From NCBI RefSeq assembly GCF_016920785.2, contig NW_024609857.1:133851094-133915093 (forward strand): a DNA stretch of 64,000 nucleotides, in the 5' to 3' direction. The stretch's first letter is position 1; each line of letters starts with the position of its first letter. A program made the position numbers and the translations under genes. Of this stretch, positions 53,901 to 63,260 are shown piece by piece. This DNA is from Ixodes scapularis. Lineage: Eukaryota > Arthropoda > Arachnida > Ixodida > Ixodidae. The notes under the pieces are model-generated. The model was not told the origin of the DNA, made no database searches, and saw only the letters and a list, made by a program, of their open reading frames with translations.

Positions 53901-54347
53901 TTTTTCAAAGCTGGTGCGAATGGGCTCGACAAAGCCGCAGGAACCGCTAAAGGGCGCCTCGGGCACGAGCTCGACAAACACTGCGGTCAACGGAGGCAAG
54001 GATACGTCCTCTTCGACACGAAGGACAACCGGAGTCAAATCCAAAGAGGTGGCATCTTTGTTGTAAGTGTTCAGATGAAGCTCGCGACTTCCGCAGTCAA
54101 TAAAAGCATCGGTTGCTGTCAGAAAGTCACACCCAAGGATTACGTCAGCGACACAGTTCGCCAACACTGTGAAGATGACTGTGTATCGGCTACCCCCAAG
54201 AAGCACTGAAAGGGTTGAATAGCCAAGGGGTCGCACCAGTTCCCCGTTACCCATCCGTAGCAACCGTCCGTCAGCAGGCGTGAGCACTTTTCGTAGACGA
54301 CGACGAATATTTTCGGCAATACATGATTTGGCGGCGCCTGTATCCAC
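50940..54347 (-). CDS. Pol of the second Ty3 element
   Basis: The 1135-residue frame nominally starts at a GTG just before the protease Asp; it is open upstream and overlaps the end of gag in the -1 frame, so the true protein is longer. Protease DTGA at 2-5. RT: FFSSMDLRSGYWQI (357-370), MPFGLCNAPATF (394-405), catalytic YLDD at 424-427. RNase H D573, E613, D639. Integrase zinc site around H784/H791 with C821 and C824, catalytic D854, D914 and E950, then a KYIGPYRVVRR GPY/F module. All catalytic residues seen by eye are present. No canonical slippery heptamer is visible at the overlap; the gag end reads ACG TCA AAC TAG. Confidence 0.9.
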   Translation of the reverse strand: MDTGAAKSCIAENIRRRLRKVLTPADGRLLRMGNGELVRPLGYSTLSVLLGGSRYTVIFTVLANCVADVILGCDFLTATDAFIDCGSRELHLNTYNKDATSLDLTPVVLRVEEDVSLPPLTAVFVELVPEAPFSGSCGFVEPIRTSFEKKAALVPYSIAVHKAGRVQLCITNPSAEVLMLPRGSRVATIQTYDEHTLAALSPGALNTSPRSPSATPSSCETVQMIDPSLTNTEHQALSTLLTAYSDLFDFDRRALTKTTTVNHSIDTGTATPVKSRAYRVSPAERRTIQENVADMLKKNVIEPSSSPWSSPVVLVKKKDGSWRFCVDYRRLNKVTKKDAYPLPRIDDTLDTLQGSSFFSSMDLRSGYWQIPLSDDAKPKTAFITPDGLYQFNVMPFGLCNAPATFERMMDNLLRGFTWNICLCYLDDVVVFSATFDEHIRRLRQVLDCFRAAKLQLNSKKCRFGARQIKVLGHLVSFDGIRPDPDKIQAVSEFPVPKNLKDVRGFLGLCTYFRKFIPAFSNLAEPLNELLRMGRAFHWDQPQEHAFNSLKRALISDPILGHFLEGADTELRTDASGHGLGAVLAQNVGNTKRVIAYASRTLTKCERNYAITERECLAVVWAITKFRPYLYGTHFRVVTDHHALCWLTNLKDPSGRLARWSLKIQDYDFSIVHKSGKLHLDADGLSRCPLPSEPSGQEPQGSPLLSAALDTIDVADAQLSDQHLKPIIHYLLGTATRSTRQLQRHATLFTLHEGVLYRKNYEPHGRPWLLVVPRILQRDIIQAHHDDPTAGHLGFSKTYFRIRARYFWNGMYRTINRYIRTCRLCQTKKSRTTRTPGPLQSITPPDTPFKKIGIDFLGPFPLSANNNRWVIVAVDYLTRYAETTSVPKATAQEVADFFLHKILLRHGAPQVIISDRGTPFIAQLLEEILRLFNTVHKWTSAYHPQTNGLTERLNKTLSQMISMYVDDHHTNWDTVIPYVTYAYNTAHQATTGFSPYYLLYAREPLTTLDTVLPFINHPPVSGFAADIVCRAQDARHLARLHTFKSQQQQQLRHAESHSSVTYEIGDIVLLATPLRQPGLSQKLLSKYIGPYRVVRRLSPTNYEVSPLTPPQDHRSKTTDIVHVARMKPFYSPDNPH

Positions 54348-54469
54348 TAGGGCTGTAAACGTCTTTCCGTCAATTTTAACTTGAACAGTCGTTGGGCTGT
54401 CAGAAGGAGGTTTTTTGTCGAGATTGGAGAGTGCAGTCTGACCTCCGGTGTTCGCACAGACTGCTGGCT

Positions 54470-55693
54470 CTAGTTTGACGTCTCGGTGAATTCGGCAACG
54501 GCGTTAAGGGGCGACACAGAGCGTGGGCGGCGAGGGTAGGGTGATGGTGATCGGCCACGGCGATTGGTGATCGGCGAAGGAGTACGTGGGTCGTGTCGAT
54601 CGTCAGAAGGGTGCGCCTCCTTCCGGAAGGTGCGGGAAGTGCCCGTCGCTAAGGGTCGGTACATTGTAGTGTCCACTAGATGGCGGCAGTAGCGTGCGAC
54701 ATGGCCCGGTGTGTGGCAATGGTAACAGATGGGGCGGTTATCTTCGGTTCGCCAGATCTCAGTTCGACGCCGGGGCCCATAAGGCCGGGAAGATTGGGGC
54801 GGCTGTTGAACCGCAGGCCTACAATAGCGGGGGTATGAGTCTTGGGGCATTGAACAAATGAGTGGAGGCGCCGATGGCGCTGGCGGGCAAGCGGCAGTTG
54901 GTAGGGCAAGGTGACCTAACGCAGCGCGGATTTCTTGTTGGACAACTTGCTGCATAGATTTCACCTGTGGTATTTCTTGGACAAGAGCAGCGGCTGGTGT
55001 TAAATGAGCGAGGTAAGGACGTAGTTCATCGCGGATGATTGTCCTAATCAATGTAGCTATGTCGGTACTGGAGGCGGTGGCAAGACACACCTCGGGGAGA
55101 CGCTCGAAAGGTGCCTTAGCGATGCGGGCACTCTGCAGCTCTTCATACTTTTTGCATTCGTCAATGAGCTGCTGTACTGTTGGTGGAGATTTTGGCGCAA
55201 CGATGGTGAATAGCTCCTGCGAAAGTCCTTTAAAAAGGTGGCGAATGCGGTCATCTTCTGGCATTTCAGGATCAACGCGGGAGCATAGCCGCAGTACATC
55301 CTCAATGTAAGAAGTGGATGACTCGGTGCTTGCCTGATAGCGGCTAGCCAACTTCTCCTTTGCTTGCTGCTTACGCTGCTCTGGCTTGCCGAAGGCGTTT
55401 GAAAAAGTGGCCTTGAAGGCGTCCCACGAGTTAATTTCTTCTTCGTGATTTTCAAACCATTTCAGAGCGGTGTCTTTGAGGAAGAAAAAAACGTTCGCGA
55501 GCTTGAAAGAGTCATCCCAACGGTTGTGGAGACTTGCCCGTTCGTAGGTCTTCAGCCAGTCGTGGACATCGGAATCTGGTGTGCCCGCAAAAAGTGGCGG
55601 GTCCCGCTGCCGGTTCTTGACGGTTGGTGGTGTGGTGGCTGGAGCGGCAGTCGGTGCGCGGATGGTGACGCCGGTTTGGGCTTCTTCAGCCAT
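54470..55693 (-). CDS. Gag of the second Ty3 element
   Basis: 407 residues from an ATG about 100 bases inside the 5' LTR edge. Residues 30-190 form a typical retrotransposon Gag helical domain (PPLFAGTPDSDVHDWLKTYE, FFFLKDTALKWF, SYIEDVLRLCSRVDP, IRHLFKGL). One CCHC knuckle, C-x2-C-x4-H-x4-C, is at about 325-340 (CYHCHTPGHVARYC). The tail is Arg/Ser/Pro-rich. The stop is at 54472-54470. It packages element RNA and feeds into pol by -1 frameshifting. Confidence 0.88.
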   Translation of the reverse strand: MAEEAQTGVTIRAPTAAPATTPPTVKNRQRDPPLFAGTPDSDVHDWLKTYERASLHNRWDDSFKLANVFFFLKDTALKWFENHEEEINSWDAFKATFSNAFGKPEQRKQQAKEKLASRYQASTESSTSYIEDVLRLCSRVDPEMPEDDRIRHLFKGLSQELFTIVAPKSPPTVQQLIDECKKYEELQSARIAKAPFERLPEVCLATASSTDIATLIRTIIRDELRPYLAHLTPAAALVQEIPQVKSMQQVVQQEIRAALGHLALPTAACPPAPSAPPLICSMPQDSYPRYCRPAVQQPPQSSRPYGPRRRTEIWRTEDNRPICYHCHTPGHVARYCRHLVDTTMYRPLATGTSRTFRKEAHPSDDRHDPRTPSPITNRRGRSPSPYPRRPRSVSPLNAVAEFTETSN

Positions 55694-55789
55694 AATGGTG
55701 ATCTTGCGACCGCTACGGAGTTCCAGACCGATGTGGTGGGAGAGTTGGAGGGGAGCGAGAGGTTGGGGAGCTAGAGCACCTCCACCACT

Positions 55790-55929
55790 TGCGAGGGTGA
55801 GAAATAGGATAAATTAAGAGGCAGCGAGGGAGCGACAGATATCGCGAACCGTTTGTAAGCACACAGCGCGGCCTCTCGAGCTGCTCGCACGTTCCCCCGT
55901 ACCCAACCGTTCCTCGTCTTTATCTTCCT

Positions 55930-55933
<4 letters not shown>
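55790..55933 (-). repeat. 5' LTR of the second Ty3 element
   Basis: 144 bp, one mismatch to 50759-50902. Confidence 0.92.
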
Positions 55934-56010
<77 letters not shown>

Positions 56011-56034
56011 TATATACATATATATATGTATATA
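55934..56034. repeat. (TA)n microsatellite
   Basis: About 100 bases of alternating TA with a few TATACA interruptions, abutting the Ty3 LTR. The flanking 56035-56340 holds no recognised gene. Confidence 0.95.
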
Positions 56035-56344
56035 AACTTGTGTACACCTGCCGGCAGTGGGAAGGTGAACATCTTACCTGGTTTCTTGCCTGTTTTATGG
56101 CTCCCGAAAGCTCTATTAACTCTCAATGTCTCAAATGGTTGGTGGCTTGGGGTCCAAACTCTGCGTTCTAGCCCTCTTCTGGAACAGAGCTTGTTCCAAA
56201 ACTTACAGGAGCGTCAAAAACAAGAAGAGGGATTTTCACCTTCATATCGCTCACGGGTTTATATCCACCAGTACCAATTTTTTTTTATCTATGTGATCAA
56301 GTTAGTGCGCAATCCGGGTTACGATTGCCTGCCTAAGTTTACCT

Positions 56345-56642
56345 TGTGGAAGGGTGGCCTTGCTGGATGCCCATCCGGGAGGAACAACACGAAGCCGGGG
56401 TTTCCATAATGAGAAACTACATTTACTAGAGTAACAGGAATGGATTGTTAGTATAAACGTAAAACATTGCCGGAGCGTTGGAACTGCACGCCACCGTGAC
56501 CCCAGTCCGTCTTCCCTGGTTCCGTCGCAGTGTCCTCTTTTTACTGGCTCTTTCCTCATGCAGTGTTGTGCGTCTCGGACTTTGTCCTTTTTGGGCGGTC
56601 GGTAGCGGCCCCTGGGTGGGGTGGCAGATCCTCGATCTCACA
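56345..56642 (-). repeat. 3' LTR of the third Ty3 element
   Basis: Direct repeat of 59439-59737. It contains GGACTTTGTCCTTTTTGGGC on the plus strand. Confidence 0.85.
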
Positions 56643-57400
56643 CTACCCCCCCCCCCCCCCCCCTTACGCGTGCGGCATGTCAATGTCTGTATCGTCGTGG
56701 TCGTCGTCGGAAGGGTGTCGTCGCAGAAGGCGTGGACGGCGGCGCTGTACGAACGCTAGGGCGCGCTCCAGATCGCGGTCGTCCTTGCTGGCCGTTCCCG
56801 GCATCGCTGGCAGTTGTAGTTCCCGGTGCCTGTGGAACGTCTTGCCCAATGGCCGCGGTTCCGTGGGTAGGGCCTCGCCGGTTGCCGCCCTCGGTGACTG
56901 GGACCGCCACGTGTCCTGGGACCCTGCAGTCCAGATGGCCGGGATTGGTGTTGGCATTGCCCGTGATCCATCTTCGTGGATCAGAACGAGCAATTGCCAT
57001 GGGTTACTCTCATGTGTAACCCGGCTCTATTTTGCAAAAAAAAAGGATAAAGGATCGGGTGGGCACACAATCGCGCAATATTCCCCCCCCTTCCCCCCCC
57101 CCCCCCCCCCCCTCAAAAAGGCGATCAGATCCGTGGGATGATATACGATCGAGGTACAACGCTCGAAACCCGAAAGACAGAGAAAAAAAAAAAAAAGAAA
57201 AATCTTGTCCTGCGCTCTACAATTTACCTCTCAGCCGTCACCGACGTCGCAGGTTGTACCGCGTGTGTGGTGGCGAGGGGGGGTCCGGGACTGGGCCGTC
57301 GTCGGCATCGTTCCGATCCTGCGAAAAAACCATATTCCGGGGCGTGGAATTGTTTAAGGTCGGTGACATGAGTTATTCCTGTGGACTCACCACTAGAATG
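56643..57400. other. Third Ty3 element, 3' untranslated region
   Basis: Between the pol end and the 3' LTR lie GC-rich sequence with poly-C runs (56646-56664, 57084-57112) and overlapping frames on both strands. No env-like motifs are seen. Confidence 0.45.
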
Positions 57401-57405
57401 GTGAA

Positions 57406-59438
57406 TTAGTGTGAATGTAAGCGGGGAAAGCTTTTGCCTACATGAAATGGACCATCCCACCTGTTGGCCAGTGAGGCCGTAAAGCCTTTCGCCGCGTCAC
57501 TCAGGGGGTGAGTGCGCCTGAGCACCAAGTTTCCGACCTCGATCTGCAACTCTCGGCGTCCCTGGCTGTACTGGTCGGATTGCTGCAGTCTGGCAACATC
57601 AAGGTTTTCCCCGGCTTTTTTGATGTTGATGGTGAAACGCTTTCGCAAATCGTCTGCGAACTTTGTGTAGTTGCGATCCTGTGCCCTGGGCTCTGTCGAA
57701 CCGAGAGTGTTAGTGAGAGAGAAAGCAAGCTCTCTGCCGAAATTGTGCTGGGCAGGGTGGGCCCGGTTGACCGGTTAACCGTGGTGAGAGTGGCGAAGGC
57801 CATTTTTGGGAGCTTCGCATACCAGTCTTTGCGAACCTCCGTATGAGCAACAAGCATCATCTTAAGGTTTCGACTAACTCATTCGGTTATATTTGCCTGT
57901 GGATGATACGGCGAAGTCCGTTTATGTTCCATTCCCAGAACCGTGCATGCATCGACGAACACTTTGCTCGTAAAATATGACGCATTATCCGAAATTAGGC
58001 TTGGCGGGAAGACAAAACGTGCGAACACTTGAAGTAGGCAGTCCCATATATTGTGCGAATCCAACTTTCGTAAAGGGAACAGCTCCACCCATTTGGTGAA
58101 ATGGTCTGTTACTACGAACAAGTACTGGTTTCCGCGTGGGCTACGTGGAAATTGACCCATGACGTCACAGAAACAGATCTGCCAAAGGCTCTGGCTTGCG
58201 ATCGGTTGCATGAGACCTGGGGGTTGACTACCACGTAGCTTCGCTTTCTGGCATGACGGGCAACTACGCGCATACCTCAGTACATCTTGCCGCAAGCCGG
58301 GTCACGTCGCAATCTGGGACAACTGACCGTAAGTTTTGCTCCCGCAGCTGTGTCTGGCTACGGCAGAGCTGTGCATGTATCTGATGAAGGACTTCCGCAG
58401 CTTCCGAGGTATCACTGTTCGAAACGGAGAACTACTCAGATCATCATCAGCCTGGGGAATGTAGCGCAAGAGGAGTCCGTCACTGCTCAGTAAGTAAGTG
58501 TCGAACTGTTCATCACCCTTTGTGTTGACTGGGCTGGACTTTGCCAGCCAGGCAGTCACTTGTTGGCACAACCCACCGTCGTGCTGGGCCTTGAGAAGAT
58601 CCTCTCTTGAGACCAATGTTTCCCACCGTGAGTCAGGTTGTCCCTGTGCTGTGTTAACGACCGCAACCAGACCTGGAACTTCCTGCACGTGCTCCTCAGG
58701 AAGGGGGGCGCGGGAAAGTGCATCAGCAATTTAATTTATAGCACCCGGCCTGTACACAATAGTGTAATCGTATTGTTGCAGCGCAATTGCCCAACGAGCG
58801 AGGCGACCAGCGGGGTTCTGAAGCCTTTTCAGCCATGACAACGCTAAATGATCACATTGAATTTGGAATGTTGCGCCATCCAAATAAATGTCAAATCGCT
58901 TTAACGCATACACTATGGCTAAGCATTCCCTTTCTGCAACACTGTAGTTACGTTGTGCGGAATCGGGGGTCTGACTTGTGAAAGCAACCGGGCAAAGTAT
59001 ACCATCATGTTCCCGCAGTAAAACAGCTCCGACGCCACAATCGCTTGCATCTGTCTGCACAACGAATGGTTGCTTTAGGTCGGGAAGATGCAGACATGCG
59101 TTCTATGTCAGTGCCTTTGATAACGCTGCGAATGCGCTTTGTTGTTGTTCGCTCCAACACCATTTGACGCCTTTTCGAAGGAGGTGATTAAGCGGCTGAG
59201 AAATCTCGGTGCAGTAAGGAATGAAATCCCTATAGAATGCAATCATTCCGAGATATCGCTGCAAACTTTTCACGTCATGGGGGCACGGGTACTCAGTTAG
59301 TGCGCGCAGGTTTTTTTTTCGTTGGGACGGAGCGTGCCGCTATCGACAACAAATCCGAGGTGGTTAATTTTGGGCTCGGCCAATTGAACTTTCCCCGGTT
59401 GATTGTTAGACCCGCGTTCCGCATCCGCTCAAGCACGA
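57406..59438 (-). pseudogene. Pol remnant of the third Ty3 element
   Basis: Minus-strand pieces in order: RT C-terminus (59438-59293, VLERMRNAGLTINRGKF), connection, RNase H (59060-58731, with TDAS and AERECLAIVYALK), integrase zinc region (58688-58302), integrase core (58295-57879: CPSCQKAK, FCDVMGQFP, VTDHFTKWVELFP, ISDNASYF, YHPQANITE) and the C-terminal region (57860-57406). The frames are separated by several stops and shifts. The product is dead. Confidence 0.75.
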
Positions 59439-59737
59439 TGTGGTAAGGTGGCCTTGCTGCATGCCCATCTGGGAGGAACAACACGAAGCCGGGGTTTCTA
59501 TAACGAGAAACTACATTAATTAGAGTAACAGGAATGGGTTGTTATTATAATAGGTAATACATTGCCGGAGCGTTGGAACTGCACGCCTCCGTGACCACGG
59601 TCCGTCTTCCCTGGTTCTGTCGCAGTGTCCTCCTTTTATTGGCTCTTTCCTCATGCACTGTTGTGCGTTTCGGACTTTGTCCTTTTTGGGCGGTCGGTAG
59701 CGGCCCCTGGGCAAGGTGGCAGATCTTCGCTCCCACA
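59439..59737 (-). repeat. 5' LTR of the third Ty3 element
   Basis: Direct repeat of 56345-56642. The inner edge at 59439 abuts RT coding sequence instead of a primer site, marking the deletion junction. Confidence 0.8.
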
Positions 59738-59741
59738 ACCT

Positions 59742-60572
59742 TTTATGTCCTTGGCTGCCTAATTGCTTTCGCTTGTTAGCACCGAGCATCGAAATTGACA
59801 GGCAAGCTTCGAGCTTAGCTCTGAATTATAAAGATTTAAAAAAATGAGAATTGCATCGTCGGGTTTCTTTTGTTGTCAGCCACGGGGTGTCATCCTGGCT
59901 ATTACATTAGGGACTTCTGCTAGATCGTCAACTGCGGATTGATAGCCCTGCGGGCGCCAGCTCTGTCCGCCATGAAGGTGACGGCCGAGCTTTTTCAAGA
60001 AACGCAACAGTATTTCATGCTTTTGCGTGCGAACTACGAAAAGTGCCTATTGACGCAGCAAGTAAGCGTACGGGCCCTCCTAAATCACGTAACAAGACAG
60101 GGAGAGTAATTAACCCTTTCCTCTGTCCTCCATTCGAGGCCTATGCAACTATTTCCTGAACGGGAGAGTGGGTGTGTGTCGTTTCGTCAACTTCGCGTCA
60201 TGCTTGCCGTCAGAGCTGTAGTCGCCGTGAGTATTCAAGCTGACCAAAGTGACAATACGATAAACTTGTCGGCAGTGATTCAAGAAGAATGGGAGGGATT
60301 ATCCCGCTAGGGCTGGTGCTCGGCAAAAAACAAGCTTTGGGTTTTTCGTGACGAGCGCAGTTATCGTCATTGTGATAATTAATGCCGAAAGCGTGAACGA
60401 TTGCGCCGCTCCACCTCGTCAAAACGCAAACGATGCGTTTTCGGCGATGAGTGGAGATAATGTGACTGTGGCAAACACGGTTTACCGCAGCGATGCCGTT
60501 AATAACATACGCATGGAGACACTTCAGAGCGGACGTGGAAAGACTATATTCCTAACGAGCGTGTTGGTAAGA
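59742..60572 (+). other. Spacer with a possible SNRPA1-like first exon
   Basis: The ATG at 59971 in a reasonable context opens MKVTAELFQETQQY, which resembles the N-terminus of U2 snRNP A' (SNRPA1). After about 15 residues the similarity is lost. A donor-like CAA|GTAAGC lies at about 60059. It could be a gene fragment, an alternative first exon or chance. The rest of the interval holds nothing recognised. Confidence 0.25.
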
Positions 60573-60732
60573 TGTACTAGATAAGAGAAAGTATAAAACA
60601 GGGAGAGGACGAAACACAGACGAGTACATTCTTTCAACTCACAACAAAGTTTATTCCATAGGGTGCGAACGCATGTTCCCCTGTTCAGACTTAGGGAAAG
60701 GGTGAAAGGGCAGAGGCAGAGGGAAGAGGAGG

Positions 60733-60831
60733 TAATAAGCCACTTTAGAGTATCTGTCAGAAAGTCTCCTTCTTGTGGAAGGGCGGCTATAAAGAAGACC
60801 TTCTGACAAATACTCTAAAGAGGCTTATTAC
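60733..60831. repeat. Imperfect hairpin inside PLE-C
   Basis: AATAAGCCACTTTAGAGTAT and its near-complement flank a loop of about 20 bases (arms about 38 bases, few mismatches). It marks the turn between inverted arm and coding copy. Confidence 0.6.
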
Positions 60832-61230
60832 ATCATCCAACACACCTCCCTCTACACCCCGACACCGCCGAAAACAATTCGCCGTCATTCCGTACACGCA
60901 CAACACTTCTCATCGCGTCAAGGCGCTCGCCTCACGTTTCGACGTAGGAGTCGTCTTCAAGTGCAAATTCAAACTGAAGCAGATGTGCCGTCAGGTCAAT
61001 AATCCTTCCCTCCAAATCCCTGTCCCAAGAAACATGAAAAGCAGTTCGTCTCTTGCCGGAGAGAGGGAATGTATTCTATTCCTTTCTCTTGCGGGGGAGA
61101 ATATATCGGGCAAACGGGCCGGTGCCTAAATGACCACCTGAGGGAGCACTTCCGAGAGGTCGCCGATCCCAGCAAGGAAACGGTGCACCCGATTGCAGCA
61201 CATCGCAGTACAAGTGGAGGATGTGAGCCA
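60832..61230 (+). pseudogene. PLE-C linker and GIY-YIG endonuclease relic
   Basis: One frame reads FAVIPYTHNTSHRVKALASR, then FKLKQMCRQVNN, the conserved PLE linker. After a frameshift a second frame (from 61069) reads YSIPFSCGGEYIGQTGRCLN then LREHF, a well-preserved GIY-YIG core with YIG, Arg and Glu. It ends in a poly-A stretch (61233-61247) inserted in the domain. RT is absent. Confidence 0.72.
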
Positions 61231-61633
61231 AGGTTAAAAAAAAAAAAACGCGCGTGCTCGGGCGCCATCTTTAGAGATTCGAAAAGGAACGTTATCGAAT
61301 ATTTTGCGATAAAAAACTCCGGAGTCAATGTCTCTTCCCCCTCGCCAGCCCTCTCTGATAGAAAGATTGACTATCGAGCCAAGAGCTGTCCGGGGTGATT
61401 AGACGACCTCGGTGAGCGGCCCGACCCCAACGGGTCGACGCACCCAGCCGCCTCTCCCACCCACCCTTCCTTCCTCTTACTTCCCCCCTCTGCCTCTGCC
61501 CTTTCACCCTTTCCCCAAGTCTGAACAGGGGAACATGCGTTCGTACCCCATGGAATAAACTTTGTTGTGAGTTGAAAGAATGTACTCGTCTGGTGTTTCG
61601 TCCTCTCGCTGTTTTATACTTTCTGTTATCTAG

Positions 61634-61813
61634 TGGAAAGACTGTTTTAGATTATCTGAGCTAGGCGATTAGGTAAAAAGCAAGTCCCGTGTCCAATTTG
61701 CTGCCTATCACGTGAAACTCCTGGGAAGTACCATGCCGATACGCGTCGCCGTGAATGATGATGCGAGCGAGTCGTGCGTGGCACATTATTGAGAGAATGT
61801 TGCCAATTGTTTT
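61634..61813. other. Spacer
   Basis: Nothing recognised between PLE-C and palindrome repeat 4. Confidence 0.5.
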
Positions 61814-62700
61814 AGAGCGCAGCTCTTAGGCGCCCGTTTCCGGCTTGAGCGGCGTCGGCGTCTCCGTCGCCGTCGGCGTAACCGCGAGGTGCATTATGGG
61901 TAAATTTCCCCACTAAATCTAGCGGGAAAATTTCCCCGCTAAATCTAGCGAAAACATTTCCCCACTAAGTTTAGCGGAAAAATTTCCCCTGTTAAATTTA
62001 GCGGAAAATTTCCCGCTAAAGCTAGCGGGAAAATTTCCCCGCTAAATCTAGCGGAAAAATTACCGCGCTCAATCTAGTAGAAAAGTTTCCCCGCGAAATT
62101 TAGCAAAAAAATTTCTCCGCTAAATTTAGGGGAAAAATTTTCCCGCTAGGTCTAGGGGAAAAATTTCCCCGCTAAATCTAGCGGAAAAATTTCCCCGCTA
62201 AATTTAGAGGAAAATTTCTCCGCTAGATCTAGTGGTGATATTTCCCCGCTAAATCTAGCGGAAAAAATTTCCCCGCTAAATCTAGCGAAAAATTCCCCCG
62301 CTAAATCTAGCGGAAACATTTCCCCACTAAATCTAGTGGAAAAAATTTCCCGCCTAAATCTAGCGGAAAAGGTTTCCCGCTATATATAGCGGGGAAATTT
62401 TGGTTACGTGACCGTGGAGGGGTCACATGACCTAGGGATTCACGTGACCCCTCCTTCTAGGTCACGTGACACCCCCAGGTCACGTGACCCCTCCTCCTAG
62501 GTCACGTGACAACCCCCAGGTCACGTGACGCCATCCCGAGGTCACGTAACCTCCGGGGGGGGGGGGTTCACGTGACCCTTTCCCCTATGTCACATGACCC
62601 CCCCCCCCCCGAGAACATGTGGCCCTTAGTACCCCTCCCTCCTCCTCCTCAAGAGCTGCGCTCCCATTCGGCGTTACCGGGAGTTTTAAACGGCTTTCAC
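61814..62700 (+). mobile_element. Palindrome-cored repeat 4 (mixed core)
   Basis: Head at 61814. A CCGCTAAATCTAGCGG/CCGCTAAATTTAGCGG array fills 61905-62395, followed by a GTCACGTGAC array (62400-62600). The tail ends GGCTTTCAC at 62700. Two of the three core palindromes sit in one element. Confidence 0.82.
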
Positions 62701-62704
62701 TTTT

Positions 62705-63251
62705 AGAGCACAGCTCTTAGGGGCCCATTCCTGGCTTGAGTGGCGTCGCCGTCGGGGTCGGCGTAACCAAGGTCACCCCAAGGTCACGTGACCCCCAAGG
62801 TCATCTCAAGGTCACGTGACCCCCAGAGGTCACGTGACACCCAAAGTCACGTGACTCCCCAAGTCACGTGACCCCCCGAGGTCCCATGACCACCCCGAGG
62901 TCACGTGACCCCCGATGACGTCATCGTCACTGATGACGTCACCGTTATCCGTATCGTCATCGCCATCATCACTGATGACGATGCAATGACGTCATCGTCA
63001 CTAATGACGTCACCGGCATCCGCATCGTCATCATCGCTGATGACGTCATCAGTGACGTCACTTATGGCGTCACCGGCATCCGCATCGTCGTCATCATTAA
63101 TGACGTCATCGGTATCCGCATCGTTATCGTCACTGATGACGTCATCGGGATCGTCACGTGACCACCCCCCCCCCCAGTACCCTTTTCTCCTCCTCCTCAA
63201 GTGCTGCGCTCAAAATCGGCGTTACAGGAAGTAGTTGTAAACGGCATTCAC
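62705..63251 (+). mobile_element. Palindrome-cored repeat 5
   Basis: Follows repeat 4 after only TTTT. Head AGAGCACAGCTCTTAGG, a GTCACGTGAC array (62770-62915), then TGACGTCA units (62915-63160), tail ending GGCATTCAC at 63251. Confidence 0.82.
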
Positions 63252-63260
63252 TTTTTTTTT

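Larger units (their letters stand above)
50759..55933 (-). mobile_element. Second Ty3 LTR retrotransposon, nearly intact
   Basis: 5175 bases on the minus strand. The 144-bp LTRs (50759-50902, 55790-55933) differ at a single position. Flanks read ATAT on both sides (50755-50758, 55934-55937), within a TA-rich site. Gag and pol frames are uninterrupted, and pol is in the -1 frame. A possible polypurine tract GGCGGGAAG abuts the 3' LTR (50903-50911 in plus coordinates). The sequence after the 5' LTR, TGGTGGAGGTGC, resembles the complement of a tRNA-Ala 3' end for about 12 bases only. No env. Confidence 0.9.
56345..59737 (-). mobile_element. Third Ty3 element, internally deleted
   Basis: LTRs of 298 and 299 bases (56345-56642, 59439-59737) are flanked by a perfect 4-bp duplication ACCT (56341-56344, 59738-59741). 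On the minus strand a run of G with AAG (56646-56665) before the 3' LTR is the polypurine tract. The 5' LTR is joined straight to the C-terminal end of RT, so primer site, gag, protease and most of RT are gone. The LTRs differ at many positions, so it is older than the other two elements. Confidence 0.82.
60573..61633 (+). mobile_element. PLE-C: Penelope-like element, 5'-truncated with inverted arm
   Basis: The last about 150 bases (61485-61633: TTTCACCCTTTCCCC, ATGGAATAAACTTTGTTGTG, TTTTATACTTTCTGTTATCTAGT) recur inverted at 60573-60720. Between them is a truncated coding copy in plus orientation. The inverted arm plus truncated copy repeats the architecture of PLE-A and PLE-B. Confidence 0.7.

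Noticed and set aside
60573..60640. GGACGAAAC in the PLE-C arm as a hammerhead ribozyme, known from PLE pseudo-LTRs
   Set aside because: No CTGATGA-type box with pairing stems could be placed nearby. A covariance-model search would be needed to reopen this.
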